Positions 18,020 to 25,873 of a DNA stretch of 64,000 nt are shown here, in pieces. The notes beneath the pieces are model-generated. The model saw only the letters and a list, made by a program, of their open reading frames with translations. It ran no database searches and had not been told where the DNA came from. Within the stretch, counting starts at the first letter, position 1; the number at the start of each line of letters is the position of its first letter. This DNA comes from Photobacterium sp. DA100. Its GTDB lineage: Bacteria > Pseudomonadota > Gammaproteobacteria > Enterobacterales > Vibrionaceae. The DNA lies in assembly GCF_029223585.1 (NCBI RefSeq), contig NZ_CP119423.1, positions 2,232,001 to 2,296,000 of the forward strand. The letters run 5' to 3'. The translations under genes were made by a program, and so were the position numbers.

Positions 18020-19507
18020 ATGAAACGTGAACAATGGGGCTCGCGCGCAGGATTCATCCTTGCTGCAGTTGGCTCTGCAATCGGCCTAGGGAACATTTGG
18101 CGATTCCCATATATGGCTTACGAAAATGGTGGTGGCGCCTTTTTTGTTCCCTATCTTTTTGCCATGCTCACCGCCGGCATCCCATTTATGATTATGGAGT
18201 TTAGCCTAGGTCATAAACTTCGCGGGGCCGCTCCGAGAGCTTTTTCCAAGCTCGGGGTTAAATATGAGTGGTTGGGGTGGTTCCAGGTATTTATCGCGGC
18301 CATTATCGCGGTCTACTATGTGGCAATTATCGGCTGGGCGATTTCTTACCTGAGTTACTCTTTCACCCAAAGCTGGGGGACTGATACCAATGCCTTCTTC
18401 TTTGGCGAGTACCTGCAACTGGGTGACAATACCCCAAGTCAGCTTGGTAGCCTGCAAAGCCATATTGCCATCCCTATGACAATTGCTTGGGCTATCACCT
18501 TTGCTGCCATATTCACAGGGGTAAAAGGGGGTATCGAACGCGCCAGCAAAATCATGATGCCGCTACTCTTTATCATGGTACTGGCTTTGATTGCCCGTGT
18601 CGTATTCCTGCCAGGGGCACTGGACGGCCTCAACTACCTGTTCCAGCCAGACTTTAGCAAAATCATGGATGCAAAAGTATGGTCTGCAGCCTACGGCCAA
18701 ATATTCTTCACCCTGAGCGTTGGCTTCGCCATCATGATCGCTTACTCAAGCTACCTGCCAGAGAAGTCTGATATCAACAACAATGCCTTTATGACCGTGC
18801 TGATCAACTGTGGATTCTCGATTACTGCAGGGGTCTTGATCTTCGGAGTACTCGGCTACATGGCGCAAGAGCAAGCAAAACCAATCACCGAAGTTGTTTC
18901 GGCAGGTGTAGGCTTGGCATTTGTCACCATTCCGGCTGCAATTAACCTATTGCCGGCGCCGTTCATCTTAGGGCCATTGTTCTTCTTGGCCTTGGTCGTT
19001 GCTGGTCTTAGCTCGCACATTTCAATTATCGAAGCGGTAACGTCCGCCATCATCGATAAGCTCAATATCAGCCGAAAAGTGGCCTCCTCTTTGGTGTGTG
19101 GCATGGGCTTTGTTGTTTCAATGGCATTCGCCACCAATGGCGGGCTGCTGTTACTAGACTTGGTTGACTACTTCATTAACAACGTTGCCTTGCTGGCAAG
19201 CTGTCTTGTGGAACTGGTAGTGATTGCTTGGCTGCTGAAAGTGTCTGATATACGTAGCTATGTGAATAACATTTCTGAATTCAGCATCGGCAAATGGTTT
19301 GAAATTTGTATCCGCTTCCTCAGCCCAGCCATGCTGGCGGTTATTCTGGGCACCAACCTGGTCAATACCTTCAACGACGGTTACGGCGGTTACGCAGTCT
19401 CTGATCTGTTGGTATTGGGCTGGGGACTTGTAGCAGCAATGTTTGTTGTTGCCGTCATCATCAATGCTTCATCTAAACCACAGCCACAACAGGAGGCCAA
19501 GCTATGA
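18020..19507 (+). CDS. metP: Sodium-dependent NSS-family amino acid transporter (MetP-like)
   Basis: A 495-residue, 11-12 TM neurotransmitter:sodium symporter. The signature is at the N-terminus: WGSRAGFILAAVGSAIGLGNIWRFPYMAYENGGGAFFVPY, which holds the sodium and substrate sites in TM1. AAGGAG six bases before the ATG at 18020 fixes the start (not 18014). The following tiny gene overlaps by four bases and encodes a MetS-type small subunit. In Corynebacterium, MetP/MetS together import methionine and alanine, so an amino acid substrate is likely but its identity here is inferred. Confidence 0.88.
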   Translation: MKREQWGSRAGFILAAVGSAIGLGNIWRFPYMAYENGGGAFFVPYLFAMLTAGIPFMIMEFSLGHKLRGAAPRAFSKLGVKYEWLGWFQVFIAAIIAVYYVAIIGWAISYLSYSFTQSWGTDTNAFFFGEYLQLGDNTPSQLGSLQSHIAIPMTIAWAITFAAIFTGVKGGIERASKIMMPLLFIMVLALIARVVFLPGALDGLNYLFQPDFSKIMDAKVWSAAYGQIFFTLSVGFAIMIAYSSYLPEKSDINNNAFMTVLINCGFSITAGVLIFGVLGYMAQEQAKPITEVVSAGVGLAFVTIPAAINLLPAPFILGPLFFLALVVAGLSSHISIIEAVTSAIIDKLNISRKVASSLVCGMGFVVSMAFATNGGLLLLDLVDYFINNVALLASCLVELVVIAWLLKVSDIRSYVNNISEFSIGKWFEICIRFLSPAMLAVILGTNLVNTFNDGYGGYAVSDLLVLGWGLVAAMFVVAVIINASSKPQPQQEAKL

Positions 19508-19605
19508 CAACAGGCGCAATCATTATGATGCTTTTCGGTTTGGGTATCACCTGGGGTGGCGCAGCTTACTGCATTTCCGTCGCGATGAAAAAGCACCACT
19601 CGTAA
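19504..19605 (+). CDS. metS: MetS-type small subunit of NSS transporter, 33 aa
   Basis: A 33-residue single-TM protein (MTTGAIIMMLFGLGITWGGAAYC..., ending KKHHS). Its ATG overlaps the stop of the transporter gene (ATGA), giving translational coupling. Sequence and context match the MetS family, which is required for MetP transporter function in Corynebacterium. A terminator follows immediately, closing a two-gene operon. Confidence 0.85.
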   Translation: MTTGAIIMMLFGLGITWGGAAYCISVAMKKHHS

Positions 19606-19626
19606 AATTCTGATTAATTAACCTAC

Positions 19627-19654
19627 AAGGAGGCGTATATGCCTCCTTTTTTTT
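19627..19654 (+). terminator. Terminator of metP-metS
   Basis: AAGGAGGC-GTATAT-GCCTCCTT stem followed by eight T. Confidence 0.9.
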
Positions 19655-19849
19655 CCGCAAAGAATGCAGCAAATGTGTTAACAATGATCCATTCTCATAA
19701 AGAATTCTTTTCCTATTTGCAATCAGATAGCTACAATCGAATCGTCTAGATAGGGCGACACATAACATATAACGCAGCATATTCGCGCTAAGTCGCCAGG
19801 TAATTGTCAGCTACAAAGCCCAATGAAAACAAATAATCAAGGAACAGAA

Positions 19850-20362
19850 ATGAAGTTAGCAGCAGTAATTCTCTCAGCGGCCCTCATCCCCTCAGCCGTC
19901 TTGGCAGCACCCGCAAGCTGCGAAAGTGAAAAATACCATCAGTACATTGATGCTTCCCTCAACTGGTATGAAGACCTTGTGGAACTAGCGGTAGAAAAAG
20001 AGCCAAGCCTAGACGAAGTGGGCCAATGGTTTCTCGAAGGGCGCAAACACCACTTTGAACTAAACCGTGATGCCTTTGACTGGTATCTTGCAAACGACAG
20101 GGAAAAATTGGCCCTGTCTTTACCCGTAGAGTCCTGGCTCAATCTGAGCCAGAAAGATGTGAAAGCGTTATCCGAGCAAGATTCAGAGCTAGGCAAGGCG
20201 GCGAAGCTGGCCTTTGATGACAGGCAGAGTAAGCCGCACCCACAAAACTACGCATTGCGCAGTGCCTTCGCCGAACTGTTGACCCACCCAGGGAACATTG
20301 AAAAGCCCCTAAATACCTACAACGAAAAAATGACCGCGATAGCGGCTATTGAATGCCAGTAG
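19850..20362 (+). CDS. Periplasmic protein of unknown function
   Basis: A 170-residue protein with signal peptide MKLAAVILSAALIPSAVLA and predicted cleavage before APASC. The mature part is helical, rich in Glu, Lys and Trp, with two cysteines (SCESEKY and the final IECQ) that could form a disulfide. AAGGA precedes the ATG at 19850, so the longer start at 19823 is not used. I do not recognise a family; it looks like a Vibrionaceae-specific secreted protein. A GGCCCAA / TTGGGCC hairpin follows at about 20377-20405. Confidence 0.65.
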   Translation: MKLAAVILSAALIPSAVLAAPASCESEKYHQYIDASLNWYEDLVELAVEKEPSLDEVGQWFLEGRKHHFELNRDAFDWYLANDREKLALSLPVESWLNLSQKDVKALSEQDSELGKAAKLAFDDRQSKPHPQNYALRSAFAELLTHPGNIEKPLNTYNEKMTAIAAIECQ

Positions 20363-20515
20363 CGATAGCCTAAAGGCCCAACCACTGAGCTGGTGTTTGG
20401 GCCGTTCGCCAACAACTCAAATTGCATATTCGTTAATATTCATATACCGTGCAATATACAGCTATCAGCACTGCATATTTTTTGCACCGAATTCCTGCAA
20501 TTGAAAGGATCCAAG

Positions 20516-21517
20516 ATGATAAATCGGCACTTGAACGCACTGTTCCTGCTCATTCCGGCGGTGTGCATACCTAACCAGGCCCAAGCCAATCCACCTCAAC
20601 CATGGTCGGCAGGCTTTAATGCCGATATTTCCTTGCTGATGGGATATTCCGAGAGCCGATCGCCTTTCAATACCGATAACAACAGTACCATTAGCGATTA
20701 TGGTAAGGCCGAATCCCAAAGTAATGCCTTGATCGCTCCGCTCGGTACCATCAGCTATACCAATGATGCGCTCAACAAGCAGTTCTATTTCGGTACTAGC
20801 CGCTCGGATTTGGCATTTGGACGCTTCCATATTGAGCTGGGGTATAAGCATAAACTGGACGATAACGGCACCTTGATACTGAGTTATGTCCCCGGCCTGT
20901 TAACCGCCGAAACCTGGCAAGACCCGTACCTGCTTGATCAGGCACGCGCTAAAACTGACAGTAAAATCAGAGGAGTGCGATTCCAATACAACCAAATCCT
21001 CGGCAGTCATTTTTCACTCGAACTGGCGGGTGGCAACCAAGATATCGACCACGAGAACAGCGGTGCTAGCCAGCCCAAGCTAACCGATGCACAAAAGCAG
21101 TCACTCGACCGCCAATCTGACATTTACTTCGCCCAGTTAAGTCACCTTTTGCCAATAAACCGGGCTCAGGCATTGCGCTCGGCTATTCGCTATACCCGTG
21201 ACGATGCGCAAGGTAGTGCAATGGCCAGTGATAATTATGGTGTTGAGCTCAGTCTGGTGCACCACTTTAACAAGGCCAATTTTGCCCTGACGGCAAGCTA
21301 CAACTATGTTGAGTTTGACGCAACGAATCCAATATTCGAGCGTACTCAGCAGGATGACCGCTGGGGCGTATTCTTGGCAGCCCAGTACAACGAGCCCATG
21401 GACTGGAAAAACTGGAACCTAGTCTCGCTAATAGGCTATAACCAAAGTAACTCCAACATCACTTTTTATGATGAAGATAGCTTATTATTCACCGTGGGTA
21501 TGAACTACCGATTCTAA
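20516..21517 (+). CDS. DUF2860 outer membrane protein
   Basis: A 333-residue protein with signal peptide (MINRHLNALFLLIPAVCIPNQAQA) and beta-barrel-like sequence ending in Phe (LFTVGMNYRF). It fits the DUF2860 family of Vibrionaceae outer membrane proteins. Motifs include WSAGFNADISLLMGYSES at the start of the mature protein and a C-terminal series of amphipathic strands. Function is unknown. The start at 20516 is chosen because the signal peptide begins there and GAAAGGA lies upstream; the longer frame from 20393 has no signal peptide. Confidence 0.75.
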   Translation: MINRHLNALFLLIPAVCIPNQAQANPPQPWSAGFNADISLLMGYSESRSPFNTDNNSTISDYGKAESQSNALIAPLGTISYTNDALNKQFYFGTSRSDLAFGRFHIELGYKHKLDDNGTLILSYVPGLLTAETWQDPYLLDQARAKTDSKIRGVRFQYNQILGSHFSLELAGGNQDIDHENSGASQPKLTDAQKQSLDRQSDIYFAQLSHLLPINRAQALRSAIRYTRDDAQGSAMASDNYGVELSLVHHFNKANFALTASYNYVEFDATNPIFERTQQDDRWGVFLAAQYNEPMDWKNWNLVSLIGYNQSNSNITFYDEDSLLFTVGMNYRF

Positions 21518-21534
21518 TTTTTTTTCGACAGCAG

Positions 21535-21568
21535 CGGCAAATTGCATTAAATTAGCTGCAATTTGCCG
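21535..21568. repeat. Perfect 12-bp inverted repeat with 10-bp spacer upstream of panP
   Basis: CGGCAAATTGCA at 21535-21546 and its exact complement at 21557-21568. There is no T-run downstream on the plus strand. It lies 25 bp before the panP start, so it is either a regulator site or a 5'-UTR hairpin. Confidence 0.6.
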
Positions 21569-21593
21569 AAATAGTTACAAGTTATTAATCGTT

Positions 21594-23255
21594 ATGGCAG
21601 TAGTGGATCACAAAAAAGCCGATGCGACCCAAGAGTCGTTGCATCGCATTTTTACAGTGCCGGAAGCACCAGAGTCGACATTAGGTCGGATCGAAAAAGA
21701 GATATCAGAAAACCTGAATGTGTTTTTGCAGACGCATATTGCTGCCCGGGAGAAACCCCTGGCTGAAATCGAAAAAGACTTTTCCTCCGCGGATATCCCA
21801 GAGAGTCCTAGCTTTGTTTCTGATCATACCCATTTCCTCTTGGACAAACTGGTAGCCCAGTCGGTACATACCTCTGCACCGACGTTTATTGGCCATATGA
21901 CCTCGGCCCTACCCTACTTCTTGATGCCGTTGTCCAAGATCATGATCGGCCTCAATCAAAACTTGGTGAAGATCGAGACCTCCAAGGCCTTCACGCCGTT
22001 GGAACGCCAGGTTCTGGGAATGCTGCATAACCTGATTTACCGCGAGAATGATGCCTTCTACCAGCAATGGATGCACAGTGCTAACCATTCGCTGGGAGCA
22101 TTTTGCTCAGGAGGGACTATCGCCAACATCACCGCTCTGTGGGTAGCACGCAACAGTGCACTCAAACCCGATGGTGATTTTAAAGGTGTCGCACAGGAAG
22201 GCTTGTTCAAAGCCATGAAGCATTATGGCTATGAAGATCTTGTCGTACTGGTCTCTGAACGGGGTCACTACTCGCTCAAGAAAGCCGCCGATGTCCTTGG
22301 ACTTGGCCGAGATTGCCTGATCCCTATCAAGACCGATGGCCACAACCGTGTTCGGGTCGATGAAATGCGGGCCAAGCTCGAAGAGCTTAAGCAGAACCAG
22401 GTTAAAGCCTTTGCTATTGTCGGGGTCGCTGGCACCACCGAAACAGGCAATATCGATCCGCTGGAAGAGCTCGCTGATCTCGCTCAGGAATATGGTTGCC
22501 ATTTCCACGTCGATGCCGCCTGGGGGGGAGCGACCCTGATGTCCAATACTTATAGGCCGTTGCTAAAAGGGATCGAGCGGGCTGACTCCGTCACTATCGA
22601 TGCCCACAAGCAACTGTACGTGCCTATGGGTGCCGGTATGGTAATCTTCAAAAACCCAGCCTTGATGACCGCCATCGAGCATCACGCAGAGTATATCCTG
22701 CGTAAAGGATCTAAAGACTTAGGTAGCCATACTCTCGAAGGGTCGCGAAGTGGCATGGCGATGTTACTGTATGCCAGCCTCAACATCATCAGCCGCCCTG
22801 GCTATGAAATGCTGATTAATACCAGCATCGAAAAAGCCCAGTACTTCGCATCGCTTATCAACCAGGATTCTGACTTTGAACTGATCTCAGAACCCGAGCT
22901 ATGCCTGCTGACTTACCGTTATGCACCAGCCCGTACTCAGGAAGCACTGAAGCTTGCAGATCCAGAGCAACGCGAAGAGTTATTGGCCGCCCTGGACGAT
23001 ATGACCAAGTTCATCCAGAAACGCCAGCGTGAATCAGGTAAGTCATTTGTCTCTCGTACCCGAATCACACCGCAAGCGTGGGGCCGCAGGCTGACAACCG
23101 TGTTCCGTGTTGTACTCGCCAACCCGCTTACCACGGAGCAGATTTTGAAAGACGTCCTCGAAGAACAAAAGGACATCGCCAAACAGAGCTTGATCAGTTT
23201 CCCTAAGATCAACACGCTGACTGAGAGTATTCTCAACCAGCAAGTTACACTCTAG
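21594..23255 (+). CDS. panP: PLP-dependent aspartate 1-decarboxylase PanP
   Basis: A 553-residue group II decarboxylase. The PLP Lys339 is in DAHKQLY, the cofactor Asp307 in HVDAAWGG, and CSGGTIANITALW binds the phosphate. The subfamily matches PanP of Vibrio, which replaces PanD and makes beta-alanine for pantothenate and CoA. Older annotations call it a glutamate decarboxylase. There is no clear ribosome site before the ATG, but a perfect hairpin sits just upstream and may influence translation. Monocistronic, ending at a strong terminator. Confidence 0.9.
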   Translation: MAVVDHKKADATQESLHRIFTVPEAPESTLGRIEKEISENLNVFLQTHIAAREKPLAEIEKDFSSADIPESPSFVSDHTHFLLDKLVAQSVHTSAPTFIGHMTSALPYFLMPLSKIMIGLNQNLVKIETSKAFTPLERQVLGMLHNLIYRENDAFYQQWMHSANHSLGAFCSGGTIANITALWVARNSALKPDGDFKGVAQEGLFKAMKHYGYEDLVVLVSERGHYSLKKAADVLGLGRDCLIPIKTDGHNRVRVDEMRAKLEELKQNQVKAFAIVGVAGTTETGNIDPLEELADLAQEYGCHFHVDAAWGGATLMSNTYRPLLKGIERADSVTIDAHKQLYVPMGAGMVIFKNPALMTAIEHHAEYILRKGSKDLGSHTLEGSRSGMAMLLYASLNIISRPGYEMLINTSIEKAQYFASLINQDSDFELISEPELCLLTYRYAPARTQEALKLADPEQREELLAALDDMTKFIQKRQRESGKSFVSRTRITPQAWGRRLTTVFRVVLANPLTTEQILKDVLEEQKDIAKQSLISFPKINTLTESILNQQVTL

Positions 23256-23277
23256 CACTGCCCCCATCAATCAAGAT

Positions 23278-23310
23278 CCAGCCTGGCAATAGCCAGGCTG
23301 GCTTGTTTTG
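23278..23310 (+). terminator. Terminator of panP
   Basis: CCAGCCTGGC-AATA-GCCAGGCTGG stem with T-rich tail. Confidence 0.85.
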
Positions 23311-23637
23311 CACCCAAGGACATAGTGAAATATTTCGTCATAGCTTGCGTTAAAAACAAACACTTCCCCACCAAAAGAGCCAGCAAAACAATTAACCGCT
23401 TGATAATCCAGCCATTGCCAGTACAAATTATAACCAAACAGTATTTTCCACTAGTAGAAAACGGTTCTCTAGCGCATTAAAATACAAACAATTAGCAATA
23501 CAAATGAAACCAAATAATAACTTTTGGCCATTAAATGCAAAAAAATAAGTGAACGCAGTATTTATATGACAGTTCGCGCTGTTAATAACACGTAATAACT
23601 TTTGATCGAGATCAATAGAAATACCGAAAAATAGGCG
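23311..23637. other. Convergent intergenic region between panP and torR
   Basis: About 330 bp of AT-rich DNA between two terminators. The only notable element is the FNR-type dyad at 23602-23615. A 70-codon minus-strand frame here (23428-23640) has a random-looking composition and no ribosome site. Confidence 0.4.
23602..23615. promoter_or_regulatory. FNR-type dyad in convergent intergenic region
   Basis: TTGATCGAGATCAA matches the FNR consensus TTGAT-N4-ATCAA at all ten fixed positions. No gene starts nearby on either strand. See findings. Confidence 0.5.
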
Positions 23638-23670
23638 CAAAAAAAGCCGGCACCCATGGGATCCCGGCTT
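23638..23670 (-). terminator. Terminator of torR
   Basis: AAGCCGG / CCGGCTT stem; on the minus strand it is followed by a run of T (plus-strand A-run at 23638-23645). Confidence 0.75.
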
Positions 23671-23717
23671 AGTTATTACAAAATATTTCAGGCATTCAAT
23701 GCATGCTTGCCGGATTA

Positions 23718-24431
23718 TTAGTCACCCGCAAACATGTAACCTTCACCATGCACCGTAACAAAAATCTGGGGGTTTTTCGGGTCAACTTCCATCTTCGAAC
23801 GCATACGGCGGATCAACACATCAATAGTGCGATCATTTGGTGCTTCGACGCGGTGGCTAAGCATATTCAAAATACGCTCGCGGCTTAAAACCACATTCGG
23901 GTGAGAAGAAAATGCCACCAGCAGCTCATACTCAGCCTTGGTCAATTTGACAGGTACGCCATTGTGGGTCAGGGCGCGCTTATTGATATCAAACTGCCAT
24001 TCGCCAAAGCGGATAATGCTGTCTTCTTGCATCTCTACAATGGTTTCATCACGTGCTTTTTCGACTAGAGAGATACGCCACAACAGGTTTTTCACGCGTA
24101 CTAGCAGCTCACGCAGCTCAAACGGCTTAGTGACATAATCATCAGCCCCCATCTCTAACCCGACAATCCGATCAATGCTGTCTGTACGGCCGGTAACCAA
24201 GATGATACCCACCTCTGAACGGCTCCTCAGCTCACGGGTCAGCATTAAACCATCTTCACCCGGCAGGTTGATATCAAGCATAACCAAATCGATCTTTTCG
24301 CTGGCCATAATCTCACGCATTTGGGCGCCACTTTCGGCCTGGCTGACCTTATATCCCTCATTTTCAAAGTACCCGACCAGCTTGGTACGGGTAACAATTT
24401 CATCCTCTACTACAAGTACGTGATGACTCAT
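23718..24431 (-). CDS. torR: TMAO response regulator TorR
   Basis: A 237-residue OmpR-family regulator. The receiver has acidic residues E9/D10, phosphoacceptor Asp53 (LVMLDINLP) and ILVTGRTDSIDRIVGLEMGADDYVTKPFELRELLVRVKNLLWR, nearly identical to E. coli TorR over this stretch. The C-terminal winged helix ends RTIDVLIRRMRSKMEVDPKNP...GEGYMF. ArcA has a different linker and C-terminus. It is divergent from torC, consistent with activation of torCA. The sensor genes torS/torT are not in the window. Confidence 0.92.
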   Translation of the reverse strand: MSHHVLVVEDEIVTRTKLVGYFENEGYKVSQAESGAQMREIMASEKIDLVMLDINLPGEDGLMLTRELRSRSEVGIILVTGRTDSIDRIVGLEMGADDYVTKPFELRELLVRVKNLLWRISLVEKARDETIVEMQEDSIIRFGEWQFDINKRALTHNGVPVKLTKAEYELLVAFSSHPNVVLSRERILNMLSHRVEAPNDRTIDVLIRRMRSKMEVDPKNPQIFVTVHGEGYMFAGD

Positions 24432-24486
24432 TTTTTTCTCTTTATGTCTTATTTACTGTTCTTTAAAACGTTAGCACAGGAGGCAG

Positions 24487-24549
24487 CTATTCACAATTTG
24501 TCATAAACCCGCAAATTCTGTTCACTGCCACCCTTAACCTTATTCACAT
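24487..24549 (+). promoter_or_regulatory. Putative tor boxes in the torR-torC intergenic region
   Basis: Three decamers resemble the E. coli tor box CTGTTCATAT: CTATTCACAA (24487-24496), CTGTTCACTG (24518-24527) and TTATTCACAT (24540-24549). They share the core TTCA and the same orientation, starting 31 and 22 bp apart, about three and two helical turns. They lie 84-146 bp before the torC start. Confidence 0.5.
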
Positions 24550-24632
24550 CGTGGAATTAAGATTACCCCATAAAAATTTATACGTCACCGTAGTTTACGG
24601 CAGGCATTCATTCTAAATTGGAATCTTCCACT

Positions 24633-25799
24633 ATGAAAAAACTTTGGCAAATGTTGACTAAGCCTAGCAGCAAGTACTCGATTCTTGCGCTGGTCTTGGT
24701 TGGTATTGGTATCACTTTGGCGGGCGTTGTGACCGTTCATAAGAGTTTCGAATTCGCTTCTTCAACCGAATTCTGTACTTCTTGTCACACGATGCAGCAG
24801 AACTACGAAGAATACAAACAAAGCATTCACTTCAAAAACGCTTCAGGTGTCCGTGCCGAGTGTGTTGACTGTCACCAGCCAAAAGATTTCCCAGGCAAGG
24901 TTCAGCGTAAACTTGGCGCTTGGAAAGACGTGTACAACCACTTCATCACCAAGAAAATCGATACCCCAGAGAAACTGGAAGAGCATCGTCTCGAGCTGGC
25001 TACCATGGTTTGGGATCGTATGAAGAGCCAGAACTCAAAAACCTGTAAGAGCTGTCACTCGTACGATGCAATGGATCACACCAAGCAGTCTGCACAAGCC
25101 GCTTTCGAGATGAACAAAGCCGCTGCTGAGGACATGAACTGCATCGAATGTCACAAAGGTATCGCCCACGAGCTGCCAAACATGGCCGGTGGTTTCCAGA
25201 AAGACTTCGAAGAGCTTCAAGTAAAAGCCGACGCGCAAGGTGCAGTCGCTGACAAGCTTTACTCTCTAAGCGAAAAGAACATCTTTGCCGTTGCCGATAC
25301 GAACAGCCCGGTTTCTGGCAACCTGCTACCAGCTTCAGAGGTGACGGTGCTTGAACGTGATGGCGATATGCTCAAAGTGAAGATTGATGGCTGGCTAGAG
25401 AAAGAAGGTCGCGGTCGCGTACTGACTGAGTACATGGGCAAACGTGTATTCAAGGCAACAATCCGTGGTGATGTGAAAGCATCCGAACAACTACTCGAAG
25501 AGCAGACCGATGCCTCTACCAACATTGTGTGGCAGCACGTTTCGGTTGAAGGTTGGATCACCAAAGATGACATGATTGATGACATTCAGCCAATCTGGAA
25601 CTACGCCGAAGGCATGTACGGCTCAACATGTACTGCTTGCCACGCAGCCCCGGCTCCTGGCCATTTTACTGCAAACGGTTGGATCTCAAGCCTAAACGGC
25701 ATGAGCGCATACTACCGACTAAGCAAGACTGAAGAGCGCACCCTTCTGAAATACCTTCAGAACCACGGCAGTGACACAGGCGGCGCTGGCGCACATTAA
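24633..25799 (+). CDS. torC: Pentahaem c-type cytochrome TorC
   Basis: A 388-residue membrane-anchored cytochrome. TM anchor is at about 13-36. Four CxxCH haem sites in the NapC/NirT-like part are CTSCH, CVDCH, CKSCH and CIECH, and a fifth, CTACH, is in the C-terminal TorC domain. This five-haem pattern is diagnostic of TorC, which passes electrons from menaquinol to TorA in the periplasm. The ATG at 24633 is preferred over the upstream TTG at 24618. torA starts 74 bp downstream. Confidence 0.95.
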   Translation: MKKLWQMLTKPSSKYSILALVLVGIGITLAGVVTVHKSFEFASSTEFCTSCHTMQQNYEEYKQSIHFKNASGVRAECVDCHQPKDFPGKVQRKLGAWKDVYNHFITKKIDTPEKLEEHRLELATMVWDRMKSQNSKTCKSCHSYDAMDHTKQSAQAAFEMNKAAAEDMNCIECHKGIAHELPNMAGGFQKDFEELQVKADAQGAVADKLYSLSEKNIFAVADTNSPVSGNLLPASEVTVLERDGDMLKVKIDGWLEKEGRGRVLTEYMGKRVFKATIRGDVKASEQLLEEQTDASTNIVWQHVSVEGWITKDDMIDDIQPIWNYAEGMYGSTCTACHAAPAPGHFTANGWISSLNGMSAYYRLSKTEERTLLKYLQNHGSDTGGAGAH

Positions 25800-25873
25800 T
25801 TCCTGTTAGCAGAGGGGGAAGACGGCTTCCCCCTCCCATGCAAAAAAAGAATTCAAACTTAAGGAATTGCTCA

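Noticed and set aside
23428..23640. 70-aa minus-strand frame between panP and torR
   Set aside because: Phe/Leu-rich translation of AT-rich DNA, no ribosome site. The intergenic region is better described by the FNR-type dyad.
23718..24431. ArcA as the identity of the response regulator
   Set aside because: The stretch GRTDSIDRIVGLEMGADDYV and the divergent torC gene fit TorR; ArcA has different residues in the same region and a different linker.
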